Source: an uncultured Collinsella sp. | GTDB taxonomy: Bacteria > Actinomycetota > Coriobacteriia > Coriobacteriales > Coriobacteriaceae | Direction of reading: 5' to 3' | Length of the DNA: 7,068 nt | NCBI GenBank assembly: GCA_900547505.1 | Contig: URGY01000086.1 | Span: forward strand, 1-7,068 | Shown here: positions 1-5,311 of the stretch, in pieces | Numbering within the stretch: position 1 is the stretch's first letter | Layout: each line of letters opens with the position of its first letter | Translations under genes and position numbers: made by a program | The notes under the pieces: generated by a model | Database searches by the model: none | Seen by the model: only the letters and a program-made list of their open reading frames with translations | Told to the model about the DNA's origin: nothing

Positions 1-7
1 AGGCTAT

Positions 8-40
8 TCGTCGGCAGCGTCAGATGTGTATAAGAGACAG
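8..40 (+). other. Illumina Nextera read-1 adapter (technical sequence)
   Basis: Bases 8-21 match the Nextera read-1 overhang (TCGTCGGCAGCGTC), and 22-40 match the 19-base Tn5 mosaic end AGATGTGTATAAGAGACAG. The seven bases before it (1-7) would fall in the i5 index position. This is library sequence, not genome. Any reading frame that starts here, such as the one giving MYKRQ from position 26, has a false N-terminus. Confidence 0.98.
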
Positions 41-143
41 GTGCCTGTCTGCCAAGGATTCCAAGGTCAAGATCTTCGTCATTCCCACGGACGAGGAGTT
101 CATGATCGCTTCCGACGTCGAGCGCATCGTCAACGGCAAGTAA
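41..143 (+). CDS. ackA: Acetate kinase, C-terminal fragment (5' end lost at contig edge)
   Basis: Read in the frame with complete codons from 42, this encodes the last 33 residues of an acetate kinase and stops at TAA 141-143. The fragment contains VKIFVIPTDEEFMIA followed by SDVERIVNGK. PTxEE is the conserved C-terminal element of the acetate kinase family, whose glutamate (Glu384 in the Methanosarcina thermophila enzyme) is essential. Nearly the same block, VIPTDEEYMIA-HDVERL, ends the complete gene at 308-1486, so the two are tandem paralogues. Before the tail, CLSAKDSK matches the family's usual region ahead of the last strand. Everything upstream is missing because the contig meets the adapter at 40. 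A terminator follows directly. Identity as an AckA tail is solid. Whether the full gene is intact or has the same substrate as its neighbour cannot be seen. Confidence 0.85.
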
Positions 144-150
144 TTGCAAG

Positions 151-193
151 AGGGGAGGGGCTGGACGACCGAGCGCCGTTCGGCCCCTCTTTT
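151..193 (+). terminator. Rho-independent terminator of the upstream acetate kinase gene
   Basis: The stem gaggggc (155-161) pairs with gcccctc (183-189) and is followed by tctttt ending at 193. It lies 7 bases after the stop codon of the upstream acetate kinase. A shorter alternative pairing, ccga/tcgg, lies inside the loop. It should separate transcription of the two tandem kinase genes, at least in part. Confidence 0.75.
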
Positions 194-224
194 GTGCTCG
201 TTGGGCGATATGCCTGATAGCTAT

Positions 225-252
225 TTATCAAGTTGTGATAACTTCTTATTAA
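225..252 (+). promoter_or_regulatory. Candidate ackA promoter with overlapping inverted repeats
   Basis: This AT-rich island precedes ackA. A possible -10, TATTAA (247-252), lies 16 bases after a possible -35, TTATCA (225-230). Two offset inverted repeats overlap it: TTATCA-N5-TGATAA (225-241) and AAGTT-N5-AACTT (230-244). Both have 5-base spacers and would cover the -35/-10 interval, as a repressor operator would. The regulator is unknown. TTGTGA at 233-238 resembles one Rex half-site, but the second half is absent. The hexamers are weak matches, so the promoter itself is tentative. Confidence 0.4.
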
Positions 253-296
253 AATGCGGCCGCCTTAAGGGGTCTGCGTCGACCGTATTGCACTGC

Positions 297-303
297 AAAG
301 GAG
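297..303 (+). promoter_or_regulatory. Ribosome binding site of ackA
   Basis: AAAGGAG lies 4 bases before the ATG at 308. It fixes that start codon, with slightly tight spacing. Confidence 0.8.
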
Positions 304-307
304 TCTC

Positions 308-1486
308 ATGAACGTACTTGTTGTCAACGCCGGCAGCTCAAGCCTTAAATATCAGCTTTTGGATACCGATACCCGAGAGGTTTTCGCCAAGGGCAACTGC
401 GAACGTATCGGTTCGGACATGGGCATCTTTGGCCACTCTGAGAACGGTGGCGCCAAGCAGACCGAGGAGGTCCCTTTCCCCGATCATCGCTCTGCTATCG
501 CTCGCGTGCTCGAGGAGCTCGAGAAGACCGACTTTACGATTGATGGCATTGGCCATCGTATCGTTCAGGGCGGCTGGCACTTCGATGATTCCGCGGTCGT
601 CGACGATGAGGTCATGGCTAAGATCCTTGAGGTGGCCCCGCTCGCTCCGCTGCACAATTACGGCGAGGCCGCGGCAATCGAATATTGCCGCGAGAAGTAT
701 CCGGAGCTGCCCAACGTGGCCGTCTTCGACACCTCGTTCCACATGACCATGCCCGAGGTCGCCTACACCTACGCGCTGCCCAAGGACGTGTGCGACAAGT
801 ACCACGTGCGCAAGTACGGCGCACACGGTACGAGCCACCGCTACGAGTGGATGATGGCCAAGGAGATCCTGGGCTCGCGCTGCCATCGCCTGCTTTCGTG
901 CCATCTGGGCAACGGTGCTTCGCTTGCCGCCATTGAGGACGGCGTGTGCCGCGACACCACGATGGGCCTCACGCCGCTTGACGGTTTGATGATGGGTACC
1001 CGCTGCGGTTCCATTGACCCGGCTACCGTGTGCTACCTGCAGCGCGAGGGCGGCTACAGCTACCAGGAAGTCGACGACATGATGAACAAGCAGTCTGGTC
1101 TGCTTGCCATCTCGGGCATCTCTAACGACGCCCGCGACATCCGTACGCGCGCCTCCGAGGGCGACGAGCGCTGCCTGCTCGCCTTCGATATGTTCGCCTA
1201 CAAGGCCATGCAGCAGGCCGGTTCCATGATCGCTTCCATGGCGGGCGTGGACACCATCACCTTTACCGCCGGCATCGGCGAGAACGACTGGTCGATCCGC
1301 AAGGCCTTCTGCGACTGCTTTGAGTGGCTGGGCGTGCGCATCGACAACAACAAGAACCGCGAGGCCGTGGGCAACGGCCCGCAGGTCATCAGTGCCGCCG
1401 GTTCCGCCGTCACGGTCATGGTCATCCCTACCGACGAGGAATACATGATCGCCCACGACGTCGAGCGCCTGACCAAGAACAACTAA
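308..1486 (+). CDS. ackA: Acetate kinase family protein, complete, with divergent active-site pocket
   Basis: The 392-residue length is normal for acetate kinase, which converts acetyl phosphate and ADP to acetate and ATP in the cytoplasm. The ASKHA-fold motifs are in order: NAGSSSLK (7-14), GHRIVQGG (82-89), LHN with His116, VFDTSFHMTMP (139-149) with Asp141, HGTSH (173-177), CHLGNG (198-203), GTRCGSIDP (230-238) with Arg232, TAGIGEN (320-326) and PTDEE (374-378). By M. thermophila numbering the catalytic Asn7, Arg91, His123, Asp148, His180, His208, Arg241 and Glu384 are all kept. Several usually conserved neighbours differ. VVHGGE reads IVQGGW, so the usual His and Glu are Gln87 and Trp90. 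YGFHGTSH reads YGAHGTSH, so Phe179 of the acetate pocket is Ala172. GDIDP reads GSIDP. The gene follows the tail of a paralogue and converges on pta. The family call is sure. Acetate as main substrate is likely, but propionate or butyrate is possible. Confidence 0.93.
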   Translation: MNVLVVNAGSSSLKYQLLDTDTREVFAKGNCERIGSDMGIFGHSENGGAKQTEEVPFPDHRSAIARVLEELEKTDFTIDGIGHRIVQGGWHFDDSAVVDDEVMAKILEVAPLAPLHNYGEAAAIEYCREKYPELPNVAVFDTSFHMTMPEVAYTYALPKDVCDKYHVRKYGAHGTSHRYEWMMAKEILGSRCHRLLSCHLGNGASLAAIEDGVCRDTTMGLTPLDGLMMGTRCGSIDPATVCYLQREGGYSYQEVDDMMNKQSGLLAISGISNDARDIRTRASEGDERCLLAFDMFAYKAMQQAGSMIASMAGVDTITFTAGIGENDWSIRKAFCDCFEWLGVRIDNNKNREAVGNGPQVISAAGSAVTVMVIPTDEEYMIAHDVERLTKNN

Positions 1487-1508
1487 CGCGCGCATTTGCA
1501 AGTAAACG

Positions 1509-1544
1509 AAAGGCCTCCAGAGCAACGGCTCCGGAGGCCTTTTT
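1509..1544 (+). terminator. Strong rho-independent terminator of ackA
   Basis: aggcctccagagc (1511-1523) pairs with gctccggaggcct (1528-1540). The stem has 13 positions with one A-C mismatch, around the 4-base loop aacg. The tail is ttttt. It lies 24 bases after the ackA stop codon. The A-rich left flank gives a weaker possible terminator on the other strand too. Confidence 0.93.
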
Positions 1545-1692
1545 GCTAGCAGGCGGAAATTCCAGTCCCAAAGTGACCATCGCCGGCAACGCCTGCACTT
1601 CCAGCAACGGAACCCGACCATTCAGATCCTCAGCCCCAGCTCGTAGCCAAGCCGCCGTCCACCCCAGATGCCCTGAATGCCACGTGACGGTA
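1545..1692. other. Non-coding spacer, nothing recognised
   Basis: This lies between the ackA terminator and the nested palindrome, inside a 353-base stretch without a gene (1487-1839). Open frames cross it on both strands. None has a ribosome binding site with a start codon, and none gives a protein I recognise. I see no RNA gene or promoter. Confidence 0.6.
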
Positions 1693-1823
1693 GAAGGCAG
1701 CGCAGGTTAACCCCTGAAAACACTCCGCAGACCAGAAACGCCCCCGTTCGTAGCTCCGAAGGAGCAGAACGGGGGCGTTTCATTGGTCGAGGACGTTTTC
1801 AGGGGTTAACCTGCGCTGCCTTC
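1693..1823. repeat. 131-base nested palindrome between convergent ackA and pta
   Basis: The outer arms 1693-1721 and 1795-1823 are a perfect 29-base inverted repeat. Inside, 1735-1749 and 1767-1781 are a perfect 15-base inverted repeat (GAAACGCCCCCGTTC on the left), and inside that GCTCC-gaa-GGAGC (1753-1765). The segments between the arms also pair partly (gacca 1730-1734 with tggtc 1784-1788). Nearly all 131 bases can therefore fold into one long hairpin, in RNA from either strand. Each outer arm holds the self-complementary GGTTAACC. The arm begins 16 bases beyond the pta stop. The inner stem has only a short T-run (gtttc) on each side, so it may act as a weak two-way terminator. A miniature inverted-repeat element is the alternative. 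No target-site duplication is obvious. Confidence 0.9.
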
Positions 1824-1839
1824 GGCGGGGATATGTCCG

Positions 1840-2820
1840 CTACTCAGCCATCTGAGCCTGGACGGCGGTGATGGCCACGACACCCACGATGTCGTCGGCA
1901 GAGCAGCCGCGCGAAAGGTCGTTAACCGGCTTGGCGATGCCCTGCAGGATGGGGCCGTAGGCGTCGGCACCGGCGAAGCGCTGGACCAGCTTGTAGCCGA
2001 TGTTGCCGGCCTCGAGGTCGGGGAACACGAGCACGTTGGCCTTGCCGGCAACGGAGGAGCCGGGAGCCTTGAGCTGGGCGACGGTGGGGACAATAGCGGC
2101 ATCGAGCTGCAGGTCGCCGTCGATGGCGAGCTCGGGAGCCTTCTCCTTGCAGAACTTCACAGCCTCCTGGACCTTCTTGGCGACCTCGCCGCCAGCGGAG
2201 CCCATGGTGGAGTAGGAGAGCATGGCCACGTGCGGCTCAACGTTGCCCATGAAGGTGGACCAGGAGTGAGCGGAGGCGATGGCGATCTCGGAGAGCTCGT
2301 CGGAGGACGGGTTGATGTTGAGGCCGCAGTCGGCGAAGATCAGCGTGCCGTCAGTGCCGAACTGCGGGGTGTCGGTGCACATCACGAAGAAGGCCGAGAC
2401 CAGCTTGGTGCCCGGGGCGGTCTTGAGGATCTGAAGCGCGGGGCGCAGGGTGTCGGCGGTGGAGTGGCAGGCGCCGGAGACCAGGCCGTCGGCATCGCCC
2501 ATCTTGACCATCATGGTGCCAAAGTAGGTGGCGTCCATCACCTGGGCGCGAGCCTGCTCGATGGTAACGCCCTTCTTGGCGCGGAGCTCGGCAAACTTCT
2601 GCGCGTACTCCTCGTGCTTCTCGGCATTGCGCGGGTCGATGACGGTAGCGCCGGGAACGTTGATCTCGTCGGGGTTGCCCAGGATGACGATCTTTGCCAG
2701 GCCCTCCTCGATGATTTTTGTGGCCGCGACGATAGTGCGCGGATCCTCGCCCTCGGGCAGGACGATCGTCTTAAGGTCGGCCTTGGCGGCAGACTTCATA
2801 CGGTTTAGGAAATCGCTCAT
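1840..2820 (-). CDS. pta: Phosphate acetyltransferase (phosphotransacetylase)
   Basis: Pta interconverts acetyl-CoA plus phosphate with acetyl phosphate plus CoA in the cytoplasm, supplying AckA. At 326 residues it is the short single-domain form, without the N-terminal DRTGG/regulatory extension of the long enzyme. Family signatures, in order, are LPEGED (21-26), YFGTMMVKMGDADGLVSGA (99-117), CHSTADTLRPAL (118-129), FADCGLNINPSSDELSEIA (162-180), AMLSYSTMGSA (199-209), DGDLQLDAAI (234-243), FPDLEAGNIGYKL (266-278) and NDLSRGCSADDIV (300-312). In the last, Ser303, Arg304 and Asp310 correspond to Ser309, Arg310 and Asp316 of the M. thermophila enzyme. The ATG at 2820 is fixed by AAGGAG four bases upstream (2825-2830 on the plus strand). 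The gene converges on ackA, although the two usually share an operon, and diverges from glf. Transcription probably starts about 120 bases upstream. Confidence 0.97.
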   Translation of the reverse strand: MSDFLNRMKSAAKADLKTIVLPEGEDPRTIVAATKIIEEGLAKIVILGNPDEINVPGATVIDPRNAEKHEEYAQKFAELRAKKGVTIEQARAQVMDATYFGTMMVKMGDADGLVSGACHSTADTLRPALQILKTAPGTKLVSAFFVMCTDTPQFGTDGTLIFADCGLNINPSSDELSEIAIASAHSWSTFMGNVEPHVAMLSYSTMGSAGGEVAKKVQEAVKFCKEKAPELAIDGDLQLDAAIVPTVAQLKAPGSSVAGKANVLVFPDLEAGNIGYKLVQRFAGADAYGPILQGIAKPVNDLSRGCSADDIVGVVAITAVQAQMAE

Positions 2821-2824
2821 GTTA

Positions 2825-2830
2825 CTCCTT
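2825..2830 (-). promoter_or_regulatory. Ribosome binding site of pta
   Basis: On the minus strand AAGGAG is followed by taac and the ATG at 2820. It fixes that start. Confidence 0.85.
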
Positions 2831-2872
2831 ACAAGCGTTTCGCTAAGCTCCAGGCACCCGGCTGTTCACGAA

Positions 2873-2895
2873 TAAACCCGCTGCTAGCGGGTTTA
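2873..2895 (-). promoter_or_regulatory. Perfect 10-bp hairpin in the pta leader
   Basis: TAAACCCGCT (2873-2882) and AGCGGGTTTA (2886-2895) form a perfect stem around a 3-base loop. If pta starts from the TATAAT at 2953-2948, this hairpin is in its 5' leader, 52 bases before the start codon. On the minus strand the stem runs into TTTATTCG, a poor T-tract, so it may be a weak attenuator, an RNA-stabilising stem or a DNA operator. Confidence 0.6.
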
Positions 2896-2944
2896 CCTTT
2901 CAATTATGTACGCCGCGGTGCTTGAGCTTTCCTTGTGTGGCAAG

Positions 2945-2973
2945 CTCATTATAGGACGCATTAGCGCTATAAT
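2945..2973 (+). promoter_or_regulatory. Candidate glf promoter (plus strand)
   Basis: A perfect TATAAT at 2968-2973 is preceded, 17 bases upstream, by CTCATT (2945-2950), a weak -35 that overlaps the opposing -10 box. A start near 2980 would give a leader of about 73 bases before glf. The palindrome TAGCGCTA (2962-2969) runs into this box. Confidence 0.55.
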
Positions 2974-2976
2974 CGC
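2948..2976 (-). promoter_or_regulatory. Candidate pta promoter (minus strand)
   Basis: A perfect TATAAT on the minus strand occupies 2953-2948. The -35 position (about 2971-2976) reads GCGATT, a poor match, and overlaps the -10 box of the opposing promoter. A start near 2941 would give a leader of about 120 bases. Downstream, TGAGCTT (2923-2929) and AAGCTCA (2942-2948) form a further inverted repeat at the predicted start site. Confidence 0.55.
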
Positions 2977-2989
2977 TCTGATAAATATG

Positions 2990-3008
2990 TCTCGAAGAAT
3001 GTTCGAGA
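2990..3008 (+). promoter_or_regulatory. Inverted repeat, candidate operator of glf
   Basis: TCTCGAA (2990-2996) and TTCGAGA (3002-3008) are a perfect 7-base inverted repeat with the 5-base spacer gaatg. It lies about 10 to 29 bases after the predicted glf start, a typical repressor position. It resembles an actinobacterial LexA box (TCGAAC-N4-GTTCGA), but the spacing is one base short, so I do not call it one. Confidence 0.45.
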
Positions 3009-3038
3009 AAAAGCCCAGTTAAAAAGCGTGTGGCTTTT
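3009..3038 (+). promoter_or_regulatory. Alternative hairpins before the glf ribosome binding site
   Basis: GGCTTTT (3032-3038) can pair with AAAAGCC (3009-3015), while the overlapping GCTTTT (3033-3038) can pair with AAAAGC (3022-3027), leaving the loop gtgtg. The two upstream arms compete for the same partner. The structure ends 3 bases before the Shine-Dalgarno sequence. There is no T-tract after it, so it is not a standard terminator. Confidence 0.35.
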
Positions 3039-3041
3039 GAC

Positions 3042-3047
3042 AAGGAG
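3042..3047 (+). promoter_or_regulatory. Ribosome binding site of glf
   Basis: AAGGAG lies 5 bases before the ATG at 3053. It favours that start over the in-frame ATG at 3104, which lies just before the nucleotide-binding motif. Confidence 0.85.
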
Positions 3048-3052
3048 TATCG

Positions 3053-4255
3053 ATGCAGATTACCTCAGGCCTGCCTGAAGGCTTTAACGCCGGTGCGTAC
3101 GACATGATTGTTGTCGGCGCCGGATATGCCGGTGCCGTTTGCGCCCGCCGTCTTGCCGAGACCATCGGCTATCGTGTTGCCGTTTTGGAGCGCCGTAGCC
3201 ACATTGCGGGCAATGCCTTCGACTGCACTGACGAGGCGGGAATCCTGGTCCACGAGTATGGTCCGCACATCTACCATACCTTTAACGAGCGCGTCCACAA
3301 TTTCCTGTCGCGCTTTACCAAGTGGACGGACTACCAGCACAAGGTGCTCGCCAACATCAACGGTACCCTTATGCCCGTGCCCTTTAACCATGCGAGCCTT
3401 AAGCTTGCCTTTGGCGATGAGCGCGGCGAGGAGCTGTACCAAAAGCTCGTGGAGACCTTTGGCAAGGACGTCAAGGTGCCCATCATGGAGCTGCGCAAGA
3501 AGAACGACCCGGATCTTGCCGAGGTCGCCGATTATGTCTATGAGAACGTCTTTTTGCATTACACCATGAAGCAGTGGGGCCAGACGCCCGACCAGATCGA
3601 CCCCTCGATCACCGGCCGCGTCCCCGTCTTTGTGGGCGATGACGATCGCTACTTCCCGCAGGCTCCTTTCCAGGGCATGCCGCAGGACGGCTATACCGCG
3701 TTGTTCGAGCATATGCTCGATCACGACCTGATTGACGTATTCTGTGACGTAGACGCCCGTGACCTCTTTGAGATTGACGAGACTACCGTCAAGATCGACG
3801 GTAAGGTCTATGGTGGCGAGATCGTCTACACCGGTCCACTCGACGAGCTGTTCAACCTCGACCTGGGCGCGCTGCCGTACCGCACGCTCGATATGAAGTT
3901 CGAGACGCTCGATATGGATCAGTTCCAGCCTGTGGGCACCGTCAACTACACCACGAGCGAGGACTACACGCGCATCACCGAGTTCAAGAACATGACCGGT
4001 CAGGTTTTGCCCGGCAAGACCACCATCATGAAGGAGTACTCCAAGGCCTATACGCCCGGCTCGGGCGAGACGCCGTACTACGCTATCCTGGAGCCCGAGA
4101 ACCGTGAGCTCTACGAGCGCTACCTTGAGCGCGTCCAGAACCTGACGAACTTCCACCCGGTGGGTCGTCTGGCTGAGTACCGTTACTACGATATGGACGC
4201 CGTGACCAATTCCGCCCTCGATCTTTCGGATGAGATTATCGCCTGCCATGCATAA
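3053..4255 (+). CDS. glf: UDP-galactopyranose mutase
   Basis: This flavoenzyme converts UDP-galactopyranose to UDP-galactofuranose in the cytoplasm, the donor for galactofuranose-containing surface glycans. At 400 residues it is slightly longer than the usual bacterial enzyme, with about 16 extra residues before the FAD-binding strand. Visible features are the Rossmann motif VVGAGYAGA (20-28), Glu46 ending the second strand, RRSHIAGNAFD (47-57), the GPHIYHT block (70-76), YTMKQWG (170-176), ITGRVPVFVGDDDRYFP (186-202), where Arg189 probably matches the substrate-binding Arg174 of the Klebsiella enzyme, RITEFKNMTGQ (307-317), EYSKAYTPG (328-336) and GRLAEYRYYDMD (371-382). Flavin reduction must come from elsewhere, since no reductase is encoded here. 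The start is fixed by a strong ribosome binding site. The 3' end overlaps the next gene by 8 bases, so the two should be cotranscribed. Confidence 0.97.
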   Translation: MQITSGLPEGFNAGAYDMIVVGAGYAGAVCARRLAETIGYRVAVLERRSHIAGNAFDCTDEAGILVHEYGPHIYHTFNERVHNFLSRFTKWTDYQHKVLANINGTLMPVPFNHASLKLAFGDERGEELYQKLVETFGKDVKVPIMELRKKNDPDLAEVADYVYENVFLHYTMKQWGQTPDQIDPSITGRVPVFVGDDDRYFPQAPFQGMPQDGYTALFEHMLDHDLIDVFCDVDARDLFEIDETTVKIDGKVYGGEIVYTGPLDELFNLDLGALPYRTLDMKFETLDMDQFQPVGTVNYTTSEDYTRITEFKNMTGQVLPGKTTIMKEYSKAYTPGSGETPYYAILEPENRELYERYLERVQNLTNFHPVGRLAEYRYYDMDAVTNSALDLSDEIIACHA

Positions 4256-5279
4256 AGTCATAACATTCGGTATTCCCTCGTATAACGCCGCCAAAGACAT
4301 GGACCATTGCATCACCTCCATCTTGGAGGGGAGCAATTACGCCACCGATATCGAGATTATCGTGGTGGACGACGGCTCCAAGGACGAGACGGCCGCCAAG
4401 GCCGACGAGTGGGAGGCCCGTTATCCTGGAATCATCCGCGCGGTGCACCAGGAGAACGGCGGCCACGGTATCGCCGTCCTTTCGGGTCTGCGCGAGGCGC
4501 GGGGCACCTACTACAAGGTTGTCGACTCGGACGACTGGCTCGACGGTGCGGCGCTTTCGACCATGCTGTCGATTCTGCGTGGCTTTGAGGAGCGCGACCA
4601 GCGCGTCGATCTGTTTATCTCGAACTACGTGTACGAGAAGGTTTACGAGGGCACGCATACCGCTATTGGCTACAAGTTTGCCCTGCCGCGCAAAAAGATT
4701 TTCTCTTGGGACCAGATCGGGCACTTCCGTCCCGATCAGAATCTGCTCATGCACAGTCTGTGCTATCGCACCGATGTACTGCGCGAGTCGAATCTGCCTA
4801 TGCCGGCTCACACGTTCTACGTGGATAATATCTACGCATATGTGCCGCTTCCGCGCTGCAAGACCATGTACTACGCCGACATCGACCTCTATCGCTACTT
4901 TATCGGTCGCGAGGGCCAGAGTGTCAATGAGGCCACGATGGTCAAGCGCCTGGGTCAGCAGTTCCGCGTAACGCGCATCATGATGGAATCGTTCCACCTG
5001 TACCAGGACGTTGAGTCCTCGCGTCTGCGTTCGTACATGATGGGCTACTTCACCATGATGATGGCGATTTGCTCGGTGCTCACCAAGCTTTCCGAGGAAG
5101 ATTGTGCCGATGAGCGCCTGAAGACGCTGTGGAAGGACCTGAAAGAGTACGACGAGCGCATGTATCGTCGCGCTCGCTACGGCGTGGTCGGATTCTTTAC
5201 CAACCTGCGTGGACGGGCCGGAGACAAAACCACACTCGGCCTATACCATCTTGCCTCAAAGATTTTCAAATTCAACTAA
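4248..5279 (+). CDS. Family 2 glycosyltransferase, probably galactofuranose-linked
   Basis: The product is 343 residues with an N-terminal GT-A domain: ITFGIPSYNAA (5-15), VVDDGSKDET (39-48) for nucleotide binding, ENGGHGIAVLSGL (69-81), and the metal-binding DxD region VVDSDDWLD (91-99). The middle part contains YVDNIYAY (191-198) and GREGQSVNEAT (220-230), typical of bacterial capsule and exopolysaccharide GT2 enzymes. I see no signal peptide. One hydrophobic stretch (263-278) more likely packs in the helical C-terminal region than spans the membrane. The chosen ATG (4248) overlaps the glf stop as ATGCATAA, which suggests translational coupling. An in-frame ATG at 4230 would add six residues unlike the family N-terminus. 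No clear ribosome binding site precedes either. Pairing with glf suggests UDP-galactofuranose as donor, by inference. Acceptor and linkage are unknown. Confidence 0.9.
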   Translation: MHKVITFGIPSYNAAKDMDHCITSILEGSNYATDIEIIVVDDGSKDETAAKADEWEARYPGIIRAVHQENGGHGIAVLSGLREARGTYYKVVDSDDWLDGAALSTMLSILRGFEERDQRVDLFISNYVYEKVYEGTHTAIGYKFALPRKKIFSWDQIGHFRPDQNLLMHSLCYRTDVLRESNLPMPAHTFYVDNIYAYVPLPRCKTMYYADIDLYRYFIGREGQSVNEATMVKRLGQQFRVTRIMMESFHLYQDVESSRLRSYMMGYFTMMMAICSVLTKLSEEDCADERLKTLWKDLKEYDERMYRRARYGVVGFFTNLRGRAGDKTTLGLYHLASKIFKFN

Positions 5280-5311
5280 CTGCTGAGTAATCGCTGCTGA
5301 TAGGTTGACTG

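Noticed and set aside
26..217. Small protein starting MYKRQ
   Set aside because: Its start lies inside the Nextera adapter, and its frame is not that of the acetate kinase tail, which accounts for 41-143.
233..238. Rex redox-repressor site upstream of ackA
   Set aside because: Only one half-site (TTGTGA) is present. The inverted partner TCACAA is missing at the expected distance.
256..285. Cluster of restriction-site palindromes (GCGGCCGC, CTTAAG, GTCGAC) before ackA, suggesting a cloning junction
   Set aside because: No vector sequence flanks them, and such sites occur by chance in GC-rich DNA. The ackA ribosome binding site follows normally.
338..1621. Long minus-strand open frame (427 codons) opposite ackA
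   Set aside because: It is the antisense shadow of a GC-rich gene. The product is low-complexity with no family motif, and it crosses the ackA terminator. The plus-strand acetate kinase explains the region fully.
1487..1710. Possible small protein in the ackA-pta gap, on either strand
   Set aside because: Frames stay open for tens of codons, but they run through the terminator stem, lack a ribosome binding site with a start codon, and show no recognisable motif.
2230..2808. Plus-strand open frame (192 codons) opposite pta
   Set aside because: The translation is rich in Gly, Val and Asp with no motif. It mirrors pta codons and has no supporting start signal.
2992..3006. LexA (SOS) box upstream of glf
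   Set aside because: The half-sites TCGAA/TTCGA fit, but the spacer is one base shorter than in TCGAAC-N4-GTTCGA, and glf is not an expected SOS gene.
3065..4336. Long minus-strand open frame (423 codons) opposite glf
   Set aside because: It is antisense to a clear UDP-galactopyranose mutase, lacks a ribosome binding site, and has a composition typical of shadow frames.
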